Position numbers and translations under genes: made by a program. Shown one piece after another: positions 37,386 through 46,039 of a DNA stretch of 64,000 bases (its first letter is position 1; each line of letters opens with the position of its first letter). The stretch lies in the NCBI GenBank assembly GCA_018714445.1, contig DVNK01000039.1:62001-126000 (forward strand), given 5' to 3'. The notes under the pieces are model-generated. The model saw only the letters and a program-made list of their open reading frames with translations. It was not told the DNA's origin and searched no databases. The stretch comes from Candidatus Fimadaptatus faecigallinarum. Its GTDB lineage: Bacteria > Bacillota > Clostridia > Christensenellales > Aristaeellaceae.

Positions 37386-40300
37386 CTACTGCCCGCCCGT
37401 AAGCTTCAGCTTGCCGTCCAGCAGCCCGGCCCGGCCACTGCTGAGTATATGCGCATACGCGCTGTTCAACGCCGCGGTTATGCGCGCGCCCGCACGGTCA
37501 TAGCCCAGCGCGTGCACCGTCTCGCTCATCAGCGCTTCGGGCGTTATGCCGAACGTGCCCGCGATTATGCCGCACATGCACTCCTCTATCTCCTCGGGCG
37601 CTATGTGCTCTATGCGGCGCGGCGCATCTCCCGGCGCGGGCGTGCGCGCGCGTATCGGCGGCCGCGGCGTCAGGTATACAAAGTCCTCCGGCGTGCGCTC
37701 GATCTCGCGCCCATCCAGCCGCGCCAGCACCTCATCGACCGCCCGGCGCGAGTTGGCCGTGACCTTCTCGTTGCCAAAATAACCCGCCAGCCGCCGCTGG
37801 AGCAGTTCGATATGTATCGGCTGTTCTATCGAGATTATGTACTTTATGCACGCCTCCAGCCCTGCGCCGCGCTCGCCGGCGCCGGGCGCGGCCCGCCAGT
37901 CCGCCACGACGTATTCCGCCATGCCGTAGCGCAGCGAATCCGACTCGGGCTCGGACGGCGGACTGGTCAGCCAGTCCTGCTCAGGTTCCAGTTCAGGTTC
38001 GGGCGCGGGCGGGTCCTCGGTGTATGAAGCATACGCCGCCGCAGCAAACTCGTATACGCGCTGGAGCTGGCCTTCCGGATCGCTCAGGAACTCGCGCGAC
38101 CACACCCTGAGCAGCTGCCAGCCCATGCCCTCCAGCACCCGCGCGCGCAGGTGATCGCGTTCGCGCGCGGTGCGGGCCGTGGCATACATCGGGCCGTCGC
38201 ACTCTATGCCGGCAAAGTACGCGCCCTGCGCCTCGGGGCGTCTGAGCGCTATGTCCACCCGGTACGCCGAACACCCCACCCGTCGCTCAACGATATAGCC
38301 CGCCCGCGCGAGCATTGACGCTATGTAGTCGGCAAACTCGTCGCGCCGCGCCTGCGAAACGGCGACTGCGCCCAGCGCTGACGCGCCATGCAGCGCAAAC
38401 TCCATATACCCCTTGAGCATATGCGCGCCCGCCGCCGACGTGCGGCTCACGTCCATGTCCTCGGGCAATATCGATCCCACCAGCTTCACATTGAGCTTGG
38501 CGCGGGTTATCGCCACGTTCAGCCGCCGCTCGCCTCCGGCGCCGCTGAGCGGTCCAAATCGCATGTACATGCGCCCCTGCCGGTTGCGCCCATAGCCTAT
38601 TGAGAATATTATCGTGTCGCGCTCATCGCCCTGCACGTTTTCCAGGTTCTTTATGAAGAACGGCTCGTCGCGCCGCACGCCGTTGCCGTCCGCTTCGCCG
38701 AAAAACCACTCCAGCTCGGGATGGCTCAGCCGGAACTGCTCAATGGCGTACTCTATCGCGGCCTGCTGCTTCTGCGAGAACGCTATCACGCCCAGCGACC
38801 GCTCGGGATGCGTAAGTATATGCCGGTGCACCAGCTGCACGCAGCGCCGCGCCTCGCTCTGGTTTATGCCCTGGCCCTCGTATACGCCGTTTTCGACGTA
38901 CACGTATTCAACGCCCATGTCGCGCTGGCGCTCGCGCGCGCCCGGGAACGTTATCAGGCTCCCGCCGTATATGTGCGCGTTGGAGAACGCTATCAGGTGC
39001 TCGTGCCGGCTGCGGTAGTGCCACTTCAGCATGCAGCGCCTCAGCGCGGTGCCTGCACCCTCCAGTATAGAGTCGTACAGCGGCTCGTCGTCGCCCTCGC
39101 CGTCCGACTCGTCGTCCAGCGCCGACGCAAAGAACCGCGTCGGCGGCAGCTGCAACGGGTCGCCCGCTATCACTACCTGCGTTCCGCGCGCAATCGCGCC
39201 CAGGGCATCCTGCGGCTGTATCTGCGAGGCTTCGTCGAATATAACCAGGTCGAACTTATACGTCTCCGCCTCCAGGAAGTACGCCACCGACAGCGGCGAC
39301 ATCATCAGGCACGGCTTCAGCCGCATGAGCAGATTGGGTATCGCGCTGAACAGCCGCCGCAGTGGCATGTGCCGCTGCCGCTTGCCCAGCTCGCGCATCA
39401 GCACCGCATATTCGTCGCCGCCGCGCACCACATGCCCCGAACCCGGCAGATTCGCACACAGCTGTTGCCGCAGCCGCGCCTGAGCTATCTTGAGCTGCAC
39501 ATCGTCCAGGCGGTCGAACTCGTCCACCCGCGCCGACTGCGCCGCCGCCGCGAACTCACGCAGCGCCGGCTGACCCGCCACCGCCCAGTCCAGCCAGTTC
39601 TCCAGAAACACGCGCCGGTACGCATCGCGCGCCGCCGTCGCCAACGCTTCGCGATCCTGTACGCCTAAAACGCGCCGTTGCCGTTCGACCGCGCCGTCGC
39701 CGCTCGCCGAATTCGAACCGGCCCCAATTGAGGAATCAGTCTCGCGCATCGCTTTGCCGCGCAAGGCGCCCTCAGCATGGTTCGCCCTGCCGTCGGACTG
39801 AGCCTGCGCGTTCAGTTCGCCATGCAACGATGCGCGTTCTTTTGTTATGTTGCCCGGCTGCGCTTGACCATTGTCAGACTGCGCAGGGGTGCTCATCATG
39901 CCGCCCGGCTGCGTATGTTCATTGTCGGACTGCGCAGAGATGCTCATCACGTCGCCTGGCTGTGTATGTTCATTGCCGGACTGCTCAGGGATGCTAACCA
40001 CGCCACCCGGCTGCGTGTGTTCATTGCCGGACTGCTCAGGGATACTAACCACGCCGCCAGGCCGCGCATGTTCATTGCCAGACTGCTCAGGGATGCTAAT
40101 CACGCCATCCGACTGCGCTTGACCATCGCCGAACCGGGCGCGCTCATTCGCTCCATCGCCGGGCTGGGCATGCGCCCGCGCCGCGCCGACGTTGGCAGGC
40201 GCATCGCACATGCCGTCAGCCTCAGCGGCAAACTCCTCATCAACCGCGCGCACAAATTCCGCCATGCCCGCCTGCACACAGTCCTGCCGCGCCGCATCCA

Positions 40301-43300
40301 GCGCCACCTGCGCCGCCAGCAGTTCCGGCCGGGCCAGGCACCGCTCAAGCCGCGCCTTCAACGCGTCCGGCTCCAGTTGCAGCAGTGATTCGCCCACCTG
40401 CGCGCCTTCCAGCGCGGCGCGCGCACGCTGCGCGCCGCTCAGTGCCATTATCGCCTTGTCGCACAGCGCATCCGCCGGGCCGCGCCCAAATGCGCCGTCT
40501 ATAAGCGCCTCAAACCCGCTCAGACGCGCACGAGCCGCGCGCACCTGTTCGAGCAGCGTCACGCAGTCGTCCAGATAAGCCCAATTGGTGTCCGCGCCGC
40601 GCCACAGTTCGCCCAGCGCCGCCGCCGCTTCGCCATCCGCGCCCAGCCGTCGCCGCAGCGCCCGCAAATGCGCAAAATCGCGCGCATAATCGGCTATCCG
40701 CCGCTCGGGCACGCCCGGTTTCAGCGCCGTGCACGCCTCATCGAATGCCGCCGCGCCCTGCGCCGCGCGCCCCAGCAGTGCTTCCAGCGCCGCGCACAGC
40801 TCATCCGGCGCCGCCCCGTCCACGTCTGCGCCCAGCAGTCGCGCCGCATCTTCGCACAGCCGTGCCGCGCTGATGTCGGCCCCTTCGCCAGCCGGCTGCG
40901 CACCCGCCGCACGCGCGCTTGCCCACGCGCCCGCATCCGCCAGCGCCGCCGCCATCAGCCGGTCGCGCGCCCGGCTCAACAGCAGTTCGCGCGTGCGCAT
41001 AGTGAGCCGCCCGCCCTGTGCGCGCGCCAGTTCGCCCAGCGCCGCCATGCCGCGTTCAAGCGCCGCCCACTCAGCCGGCGTGCGCGGCAATTCCGCGCCC
41101 AGCACCCGCCAGCCGTCGCCGGGATGTCGGAGCGCCGCGTCCAACGCATTGAGCTCCTGCGCCGCGCGCACATACTCGCAAGCCGTCTCGTAATCGGCGT
41201 CCGGCGCGCCCAACGCGGCGCAGCTCTCCCGCACCTGCGCCGCCAGCGCACGCCCCCGCGCCGCCGCCTGAGCGCACGCATCCAGTCCCGACGCCGCGCC
41301 CTTGTCAAGGTCTATGTGCACGCCCAACTGTCCCAGTTCTTCCACGCCGCGCCTGAGCGCCAGTATCGCCTCGCGCAGCGCCGCCACTGGAGTCCTGTCG
41401 GGCTGATTGGCCGCCAACAGCGCGCCCTGCGCGCCCAGCAGTCCGCACAGCTCTGCGAACGCGCTCAGCTCAGCCATCAGCTGATCCCAGGCGACGCTGC
41501 CGTCGGCAGCCAGATGCCTGCCCAGCAGCGGCGCCCGCGCCCACAGCTCTGCGCTCAGTTCGCCGGCGCGCGACGCATGCTCTACCGCCTCGCTGAGTTG
41601 ACGCGCCATGTCCTCGTCGGACAGCTCCGAATTGCGGAAGCATTCTCGCATCTGCTGCCGGTCGGCATGGTACGCCGGCCGGAACATGCGCAGCACCGAC
41701 CCGCGCATCGAATTAAACCGCGTCAGCAGCCGCGCCGTTTCCGGCGCGAACGCGCGCGCAGTGAACCGGGTTTCCAGCGCGCTGCGCTCACGCGCCAACT
41801 CCTGGGCACGCGCGCGCAGTTCGACCAACGCGCCAGCCAGCTGACTGCGCACGCCCGCGTCGACCCACGCCGGCGGCACGTCGCCCAACATGTCGAGCAA
41901 CGCGCACGCCCGCAACGCCGCATCCAGCGAATCGCCCTCGACCTGCGCCGCGCGCGCCGCCGCCGTCACCGCATCGCACAGCCGCCCGTACCGCTCGCGC
42001 GCCGCCTGGGCAGCGCCCGCCCAGCGCTCTATGCCCTCGGGCGTAGTCGCAAGGCCCGCGGCATGAACGCCCGCGGCTATGTCGAGCGCCGACTCCAACG
42101 CCGCCATATGCCGCGCCGCGTCCCAGTCAGTCAGATCTACATCAGCCCTGCCGAGCTTTGATGTCAACTGTGCCCGCCGTTCAAGCTTCTCCGCCAACGG
42201 CGCGCGCAGCGCTTCCAACGCCCCGGGCTCAGCCAGCACGCAGCCCTCGGGCAGGCCAACGCAAGCCTGCAAAAGTTCCAGTTCCACACGCCGCGAATCG
42301 GCCGCCGCCAGCGAATTATCGCCCGCCATGCCGGTCAGCGCGCAGTAAGCCCGCGCCCGCGCCAGCAGGCCCGCCACGCCCGAAAGCACCTCGCCCGTCA
42401 GCGCGCGCAATCGTTCCACGCCGCTGCGCAGCTCGTCGCCGGAGCGCGGCGGCGCGCCATCCACGCGCACCAGCACATCCAGCAGCGCGCATATCGCGTC
42501 AAAGTCCACGTCCAGCACCCGCGCGTCGCAGACCGATTCGATGTCCGCAAGGCCCTGCGCCAGCTGCCCGGCGTCGGCGCGCAACCCGGCGCACAGCGCG
42601 CGCAGTCGTGCGCCGTCGCGCTCGCCCAGCCAGTTCTCGGGCAGCAGCCGCGCACTCGACGCCGCCTGCAGCGCGGCGCGCAATGCGTCCAGATCCTCCA
42701 GCGTAACTTTGCGCACTCCGCGCGCACGCAGTTCGGACATCAGCGTTGCCAATTCGTCCACGCCATCCCGGGCTGACTCCAGCGCGCGCATCAGCTCGCC
42801 GCGCCGCGCCAATCCACCCGCCGCGCACATGCCCTCAAACGGATTGTCAATCGGACAATCAGCGCGCGCCGCGCCATAGACGCGCGCCCGCTCGCAGCGC
42901 AGCGCCAGCGCCGCCGCATTAAGCGCCGGAGCATCCTCCACCGCAAAGCTGACGCGCGCCAGCCGCTCGATCAGCGCGACGGTACGCGGCGCAAGCGCGG
43001 CATATTCGGCACTGTCGCGCGCCGCCTGAGATATATCTGTCGATTGCGTGTTATGATTGTCATGAGCGTCGTCGCCGCGTACATCGGCCGCGACCGGCGT
43101 CACGGACGCGCCTGCAGCCGCAGCGCTCACCGGCGCTGTCGATTGGACGGCATCATATGTTTGACATGCATCTGTATCTGATATGTTTGCGTTATCCGAC
43201 TTGTCCGGGTTCAAAAACGGCGCATTACCCCCGCCGCCCGCCTGCACCTTGGCATCCAGCGGCGCCGCCGCGGCATTCGGTTTTGCAGCAGCGCCGGCAC

Positions 43301-44672
43301 AGGCATCACGCCCGCCCGCCAGTTGCGCTTCGCCTGCGCCCGTCATGCCGCCTTTTGCCAGCGCCGCGCCAGTTCGCAGTTGCGCCAGTTCGCCACAGGC
43401 CTCGTACACGCTCAGCCCCAGCGCTCCCAGCGGCGCGTGCAGCTGACGCGCATAGGCGTTCAATGCGTCGCGCGTGCGGCGCAGTTGCTCCAGCTGAGCG
43501 CGCGCCTCGTCGCGCACCTGCGGCCGGTCGAGTTCCAGCGTGCGCTTCAGTTTGGACAGCACGTCGCGCTTGTTGGCCTTGTGGCTGTGGATCGGCAGGC
43601 AGAAATCGCTCAGGCCCGCGTCCTGCAGTTTGCGGTACACGACCTGCAGCGCGGCCATCTTCTCGGCCACGAACAGCACCCGCCGCCCATCGGCCAGCGC
43701 CTGAGCTATCATGTTGGTGATCGTCTGGCTCTTGCCGGTGCCGGGCGGGCCCTGCATTATGAAGCTCTCGCCGCGCCGGCTCAGCTCTATCGCGTCCTGC
43801 TGGCTGGAGTCGGCGCTGACCACCTGACAGCTGTCAGCCGGGTCCTGCGCGTCGTGGAAGTCCCACGCCACGTCCTCGCCCGGCGTCAGGGCGCTGCGGT
43901 CGCCGGCTATCGCGCGTATCACCGGATGCGCGCGCATCGCGGCGCGGTTGCGCTCCATGTCCTGGTACATGCTCAGCTTCAAAAACGACAACAGTCCCAG
44001 GCTGGCCGCGCGCACGACTCGCCAGCCCCGTCCGCTCACCAGCTGCTGCACGCCGTTAAGGTACTCGTCCAGCGCAGGCGCATCGCTGTCAAACGCGGGC
44101 AGTTGTATCCCATACGTGCTGCGCAGGAAGTACTCCAGCGTCTGATTGGCCACGACCTCCTCGTCGCGCCGCTCCAGCATCAGCGGCGCGCCGACCGTAG
44201 CCTGCGTTATGTTGACCGGCATCAGCACCAGCGGCGCAAGTCGATCCACGCTCTGAGCGCCCTCGCCATCCCGCCACTTTAAAAAGCCCAGCGACAAAAA
44301 CAGTATGTTTGCGCCCTGCTCCTCCAGCGCCAGCCGCGCCTTTTGCCTGAGGTTGGCCAGCGTGCGCTGCCGTTCGAGCATGGTGCCCTCGGTCTTTATG
44401 TCGCCCAGCACCACCGGCAGCGGCGTGCCCAGCGCCTCCATCAGCGCCAGCAGCGAATACACCCGCGCGTCGGTCATGCGGTCCAGCGGCCGCTGAAATG
44501 ACAGCGTCGCTCCTTCCGCGCCCAGCCGCGCGTACAGCTCGTCAAAGCCCGGCTCCACTATGCTCAGCGTGGAGCGGCTCGTCAGGCGGTAATTCAGCAT
44601 TCGGTTGCGCCGGGTCAGATCCAGCAGCTCGCTTTGCCATCTGTCCAGCCTCGCGTCGATATCGACTTGCAT
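37386..44672 (-). CDS. Giant DUF4011 / SF1 helicase / REase-fold nuclease / DUF3320 protein
   Basis: About 2428 aa: N-terminal LLDLTRRNRMLNYR; Walker A QGPPGTGKSQTITNMIAQ; Walker B LVIFDEASQIQPQDALGAIARGTQVVIAGDPLQLPPTRFF; nuclease RVDIALRR...GIECDGPMY...RVWSREFL; DUF3320 IISIEQPIHIELLQRRLAGYFG. Confidence 0.92.
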   Translation of the reverse strand: MQVDIDARLDRWQSELLDLTRRNRMLNYRLTSRSTLSIVEPGFDELYARLGAEGATLSFQRPLDRMTDARVYSLLALMEALGTPLPVVLGDIKTEGTMLERQRTLANLRQKARLALEEQGANILFLSLGFLKWRDGEGAQSVDRLAPLVLMPVNITQATVGAPLMLERRDEEVVANQTLEYFLRSTYGIQLPAFDSDAPALDEYLNGVQQLVSGRGWRVVRAASLGLLSFLKLSMYQDMERNRAAMRAHPVIRAIAGDRSALTPGEDVAWDFHDAQDPADSCQVVSADSSQQDAIELSRRGESFIMQGPPGTGKSQTITNMIAQALADGRRVLFVAEKMAALQVVYRKLQDAGLSDFCLPIHSHKANKRDVLSKLKRTLELDRPQVRDEARAQLEQLRRTRDALNAYARQLHAPLGALGLSVYEACGELAQLRTGAALAKGGMTGAGEAQLAGGRDACAGAAAKPNAAAAPLDAKVQAGGGGNAPFLNPDKSDNANISDTDACQTYDAVQSTAPVSAAAAGASVTPVAADVRGDDAHDNHNTQSTDISQAARDSAEYAALAPRTVALIERLARVSFAVEDAPALNAAALALRCERARVYGAARADCPIDNPFEGMCAAGGLARRGELMRALESARDGVDELATLMSELRARGVRKVTLEDLDALRAALQAASSARLLPENWLGERDGARLRALCAGLRADAGQLAQGLADIESVCDARVLDVDFDAICALLDVLVRVDGAPPRSGDELRSGVERLRALTGEVLSGVAGLLARARAYCALTGMAGDNSLAAADSRRVELELLQACVGLPEGCVLAEPGALEALRAPLAEKLERRAQLTSKLGRADVDLTDWDAARHMAALESALDIAAGVHAAGLATTPEGIERWAGAAQAARERYGRLCDAVTAAARAAQVEGDSLDAALRACALLDMLGDVPPAWVDAGVRSQLAGALVELRARAQELARERSALETRFTARAFAPETARLLTRFNSMRGSVLRMFRPAYHADRQQMRECFRNSELSDEDMARQLSEAVEHASRAGELSAELWARAPLLGRHLAADGSVAWDQLMAELSAFAELCGLLGAQGALLAANQPDRTPVAALREAILALRRGVEELGQLGVHIDLDKGAASGLDACAQAAARGRALAAQVRESCAALGAPDADYETACEYVRAAQELNALDAALRHPGDGWRVLGAELPRTPAEWAALERGMAALGELARAQGGRLTMRTRELLLSRARDRLMAAALADAGAWASARAAGAQPAGEGADISAARLCEDAARLLGADVDGAAPDELCAALEALLGRAAQGAAAFDEACTALKPGVPERRIADYARDFAHLRALRRRLGADGEAAAALGELWRGADTNWAYLDDCVTLLEQVRAARARLSGFEALIDGAFGRGPADALCDKAIMALSGAQRARAALEGAQVGESLLQLEPDALKARLERCLARPELLAAQVALDAARQDCVQAGMAEFVRAVDEEFAAEADGMCDAPANVGAARAHAQPGDGANERARFGDGQAQSDGVISIPEQSGNEHARPGGVVSIPEQSGNEHTQPGGVVSIPEQSGNEHTQPGDVMSISAQSDNEHTQPGGMMSTPAQSDNGQAQPGNITKERASLHGELNAQAQSDGRANHAEGALRGKAMRETDSSIGAGSNSASGDGAVERQRRVLGVQDREALATAARDAYRRVFLENWLDWAVAGQPALREFAAAAQSARVDEFDRLDDVQLKIAQARLRQQLCANLPGSGHVVRGGDEYAVLMRELGKRQRHMPLRRLFSAIPNLLMRLKPCLMMSPLSVAYFLEAETYKFDLVIFDEASQIQPQDALGAIARGTQVVIAGDPLQLPPTRFFASALDDESDGEGDDEPLYDSILEGAGTALRRCMLKWHYRSRHEHLIAFSNAHIYGGSLITFPGARERQRDMGVEYVYVENGVYEGQGINQSEARRCVQLVHRHILTHPERSLGVIAFSQKQQAAIEYAIEQFRLSHPELEWFFGEADGNGVRRDEPFFIKNLENVQGDERDTIIFSIGYGRNRQGRMYMRFGPLSGAGGERRLNVAITRAKLNVKLVGSILPEDMDVSRTSAAGAHMLKGYMEFALHGASALGAVAVSQARRDEFADYIASMLARAGYIVERRVGCSAYRVDIALRRPEAQGAYFAGIECDGPMYATARTARERDHLRARVLEGMGWQLLRVWSREFLSDPEGQLQRVYEFAAAAYASYTEDPPAPEPELEPEQDWLTSPPSEPESDSLRYGMAEYVVADWRAAPGAGERGAGLEACIKYIISIEQPIHIELLQRRLAGYFGNEKVTANSRRAVDEVLARLDGREIERTPEDFVYLTPRPPIRARTPAPGDAPRRIEHIAPEEIEECMCGIIAGTFGITPEALMSETVHALGYDRAGARITAALNSAYAHILSSGRAGLLDGKLKLTGGQ
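39846..40135. repeat. In-frame 51-bp (17-aa) tandem array inside the giant helicase gene, 5-6 copies
   Basis: Protein HTQPGGVVSIPEQSGNE repeated; DNA CATTG(C/T)C(G/A)GACTG at 51-bp spacing (about 39869, 39920, 39971, 40022, 40073). Confidence 0.92.
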
Positions 44673-44896
44673 AATAAACCCTCTTTGCGCAGCTGTCGTA
44701 CTTATTATGTCCATTATAGTGCGGCGGCGGCGCTTTGGCAATGCGCAAGTGCTTGCCCGCCCGTTAACTCATGGCGCCTTCATTTGGCATAATTGCACAT
44801 ATCGGCCTGCGCATACTGGCCGGTGTGCGCGGCGGCGCATAAGCAACCGCAGCCCCGGCTCGCAAATGTCGCCGGGGCTGCCCTGAAAAACCTTAA

Positions 44897-46039
44897 TCAC
44901 CTGCACAAAAAGTCGCACAGTTCGCTCACATCGTCCAGCGAATGCGGATGATGCCCGCACGACGGCTTTATGTTCAGCAGCAGCAGTCCGCCCGCCGCCG
45001 CAAACGCGTCGGCAAACGGCCGCCCATTCTCCTCAAACGGCACGAGATCGTCCGCGCCGCCTATGACCATAGCCAGCGGTATGCCCAGCCGCGCCAGTTC
45101 CGCGCCCCGCTTGACCGGGCGTGCCTGCACGTTGGACTGGATCGTGGCCTCGGTCGCGCCGTAGCACGCAAGGCATTCGCGCCACTCGCGCTCAGCGCCC
45201 ACGCCCCTGCCGCGCCCGCCGGGCCAGCTCAACACGTCCAGCACCGGCGCGTCCAGGTACAGCTTGCCCACGCGCTCGGGAAAGCTCAGCGCAAAGTTGA
45301 CCGCGTACAGTCCGCCGCGGCTGAAGCCTATCAGCACCGGGTGCGCGCCCAGTCCGCGCTCCCGCGTCAGATATTCATGAAACATGCGCATGCGCTCCAC
45401 TGCCCATGGACAGCCGTACTTGTCCGACAGCCGTATGTACGCCAGATGATACCCGCGCCGCACCATCTCCAGATCGCACTGCGCGAACGCGTCGAAGAAT
45501 TCCGCCCGCCATGCAAACGGCCTGCCCGGCAGCGGATCGCGCGGCGTCACCAGTATGCACTCCAGCCCGTCCAGCGTGAAGTCCTCGCGCGCATAGCCGT
45601 GCCATTCGCTCATTCGCACGTTCGACGCTTTGGCGTTTGAGGCGGATGGTGGCGTCGCCGTGTCGGCGACATATGAGGCATCCGGCGCTTTAGCCGCGTC
45701 CGTGCCGCATGTAACGGTCGATGTCGTCGCCGTGTTGGCAACATATGAGGCGTCCGGCGTTTTGGCCGCGTCTGTGCCGCATGTAACAGCCGATGTCGTT
45801 GCCGTGTCGGCGGCATATGAGGCGTCCGGCGCTTTGGCCGCGTCTGTGCCGCATGTAACAGATGGTGGCGTTGCCATGTTGGTGGCATATGAGGCATCCG
45901 GCGCTTTGGCCGCATCCGTGCCGCATGTAACGGCTGATGCACTTGCCGTGTTGGCGGCGCATGCAGCGTCAAGCGGCTTTACCGCCGCGCCTGAAGTATT
46001 GAGCGGCGCGCCCTCTGCAGCGCTTGCCCCGGCGCTCAT
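44897..46039 (-). CDS. Alpha/beta hydrolase with repeat-derived N-terminal extension
   Basis: HPVLIGFSRGGLYAVNFALSFPERVGKLYLDAPVLD; GADDLVPF; CGHHPHSLDD. ATGA overlap with pap; N-terminal about 140 aa consist of 24-aa repeats. Confidence 0.8.
   Translation of the reverse strand: MSAGASAAEGAPLNTSGAAVKPLDAACAANTASASAVTCGTDAAKAPDASYATNMATPPSVTCGTDAAKAPDASYAADTATTSAVTCGTDAAKTPDASYVANTATTSTVTCGTDAAKAPDASYVADTATPPSASNAKASNVRMSEWHGYAREDFTLDGLECILVTPRDPLPGRPFAWRAEFFDAFAQCDLEMVRRGYHLAYIRLSDKYGCPWAVERMRMFHEYLTRERGLGAHPVLIGFSRGGLYAVNFALSFPERVGKLYLDAPVLDVLSWPGGRGRGVGAEREWRECLACYGATEATIQSNVQARPVKRGAELARLGIPLAMVIGGADDLVPFEENGRPFADAFAAAGGLLLLNIKPSCGHHPHSLDDVSELCDFLCR
45640..45990. repeat. 72-bp tandem array, 4-5 copies, in-frame at the N-terminus of the hydrolase ORF
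   Basis: CATATGAGGC(A/G)TCCGGCG...GCATGTAAC repeats at exact 72-bp spacing (45671, 45743, 45815, 45887, about 45959). Confidence 0.92.
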
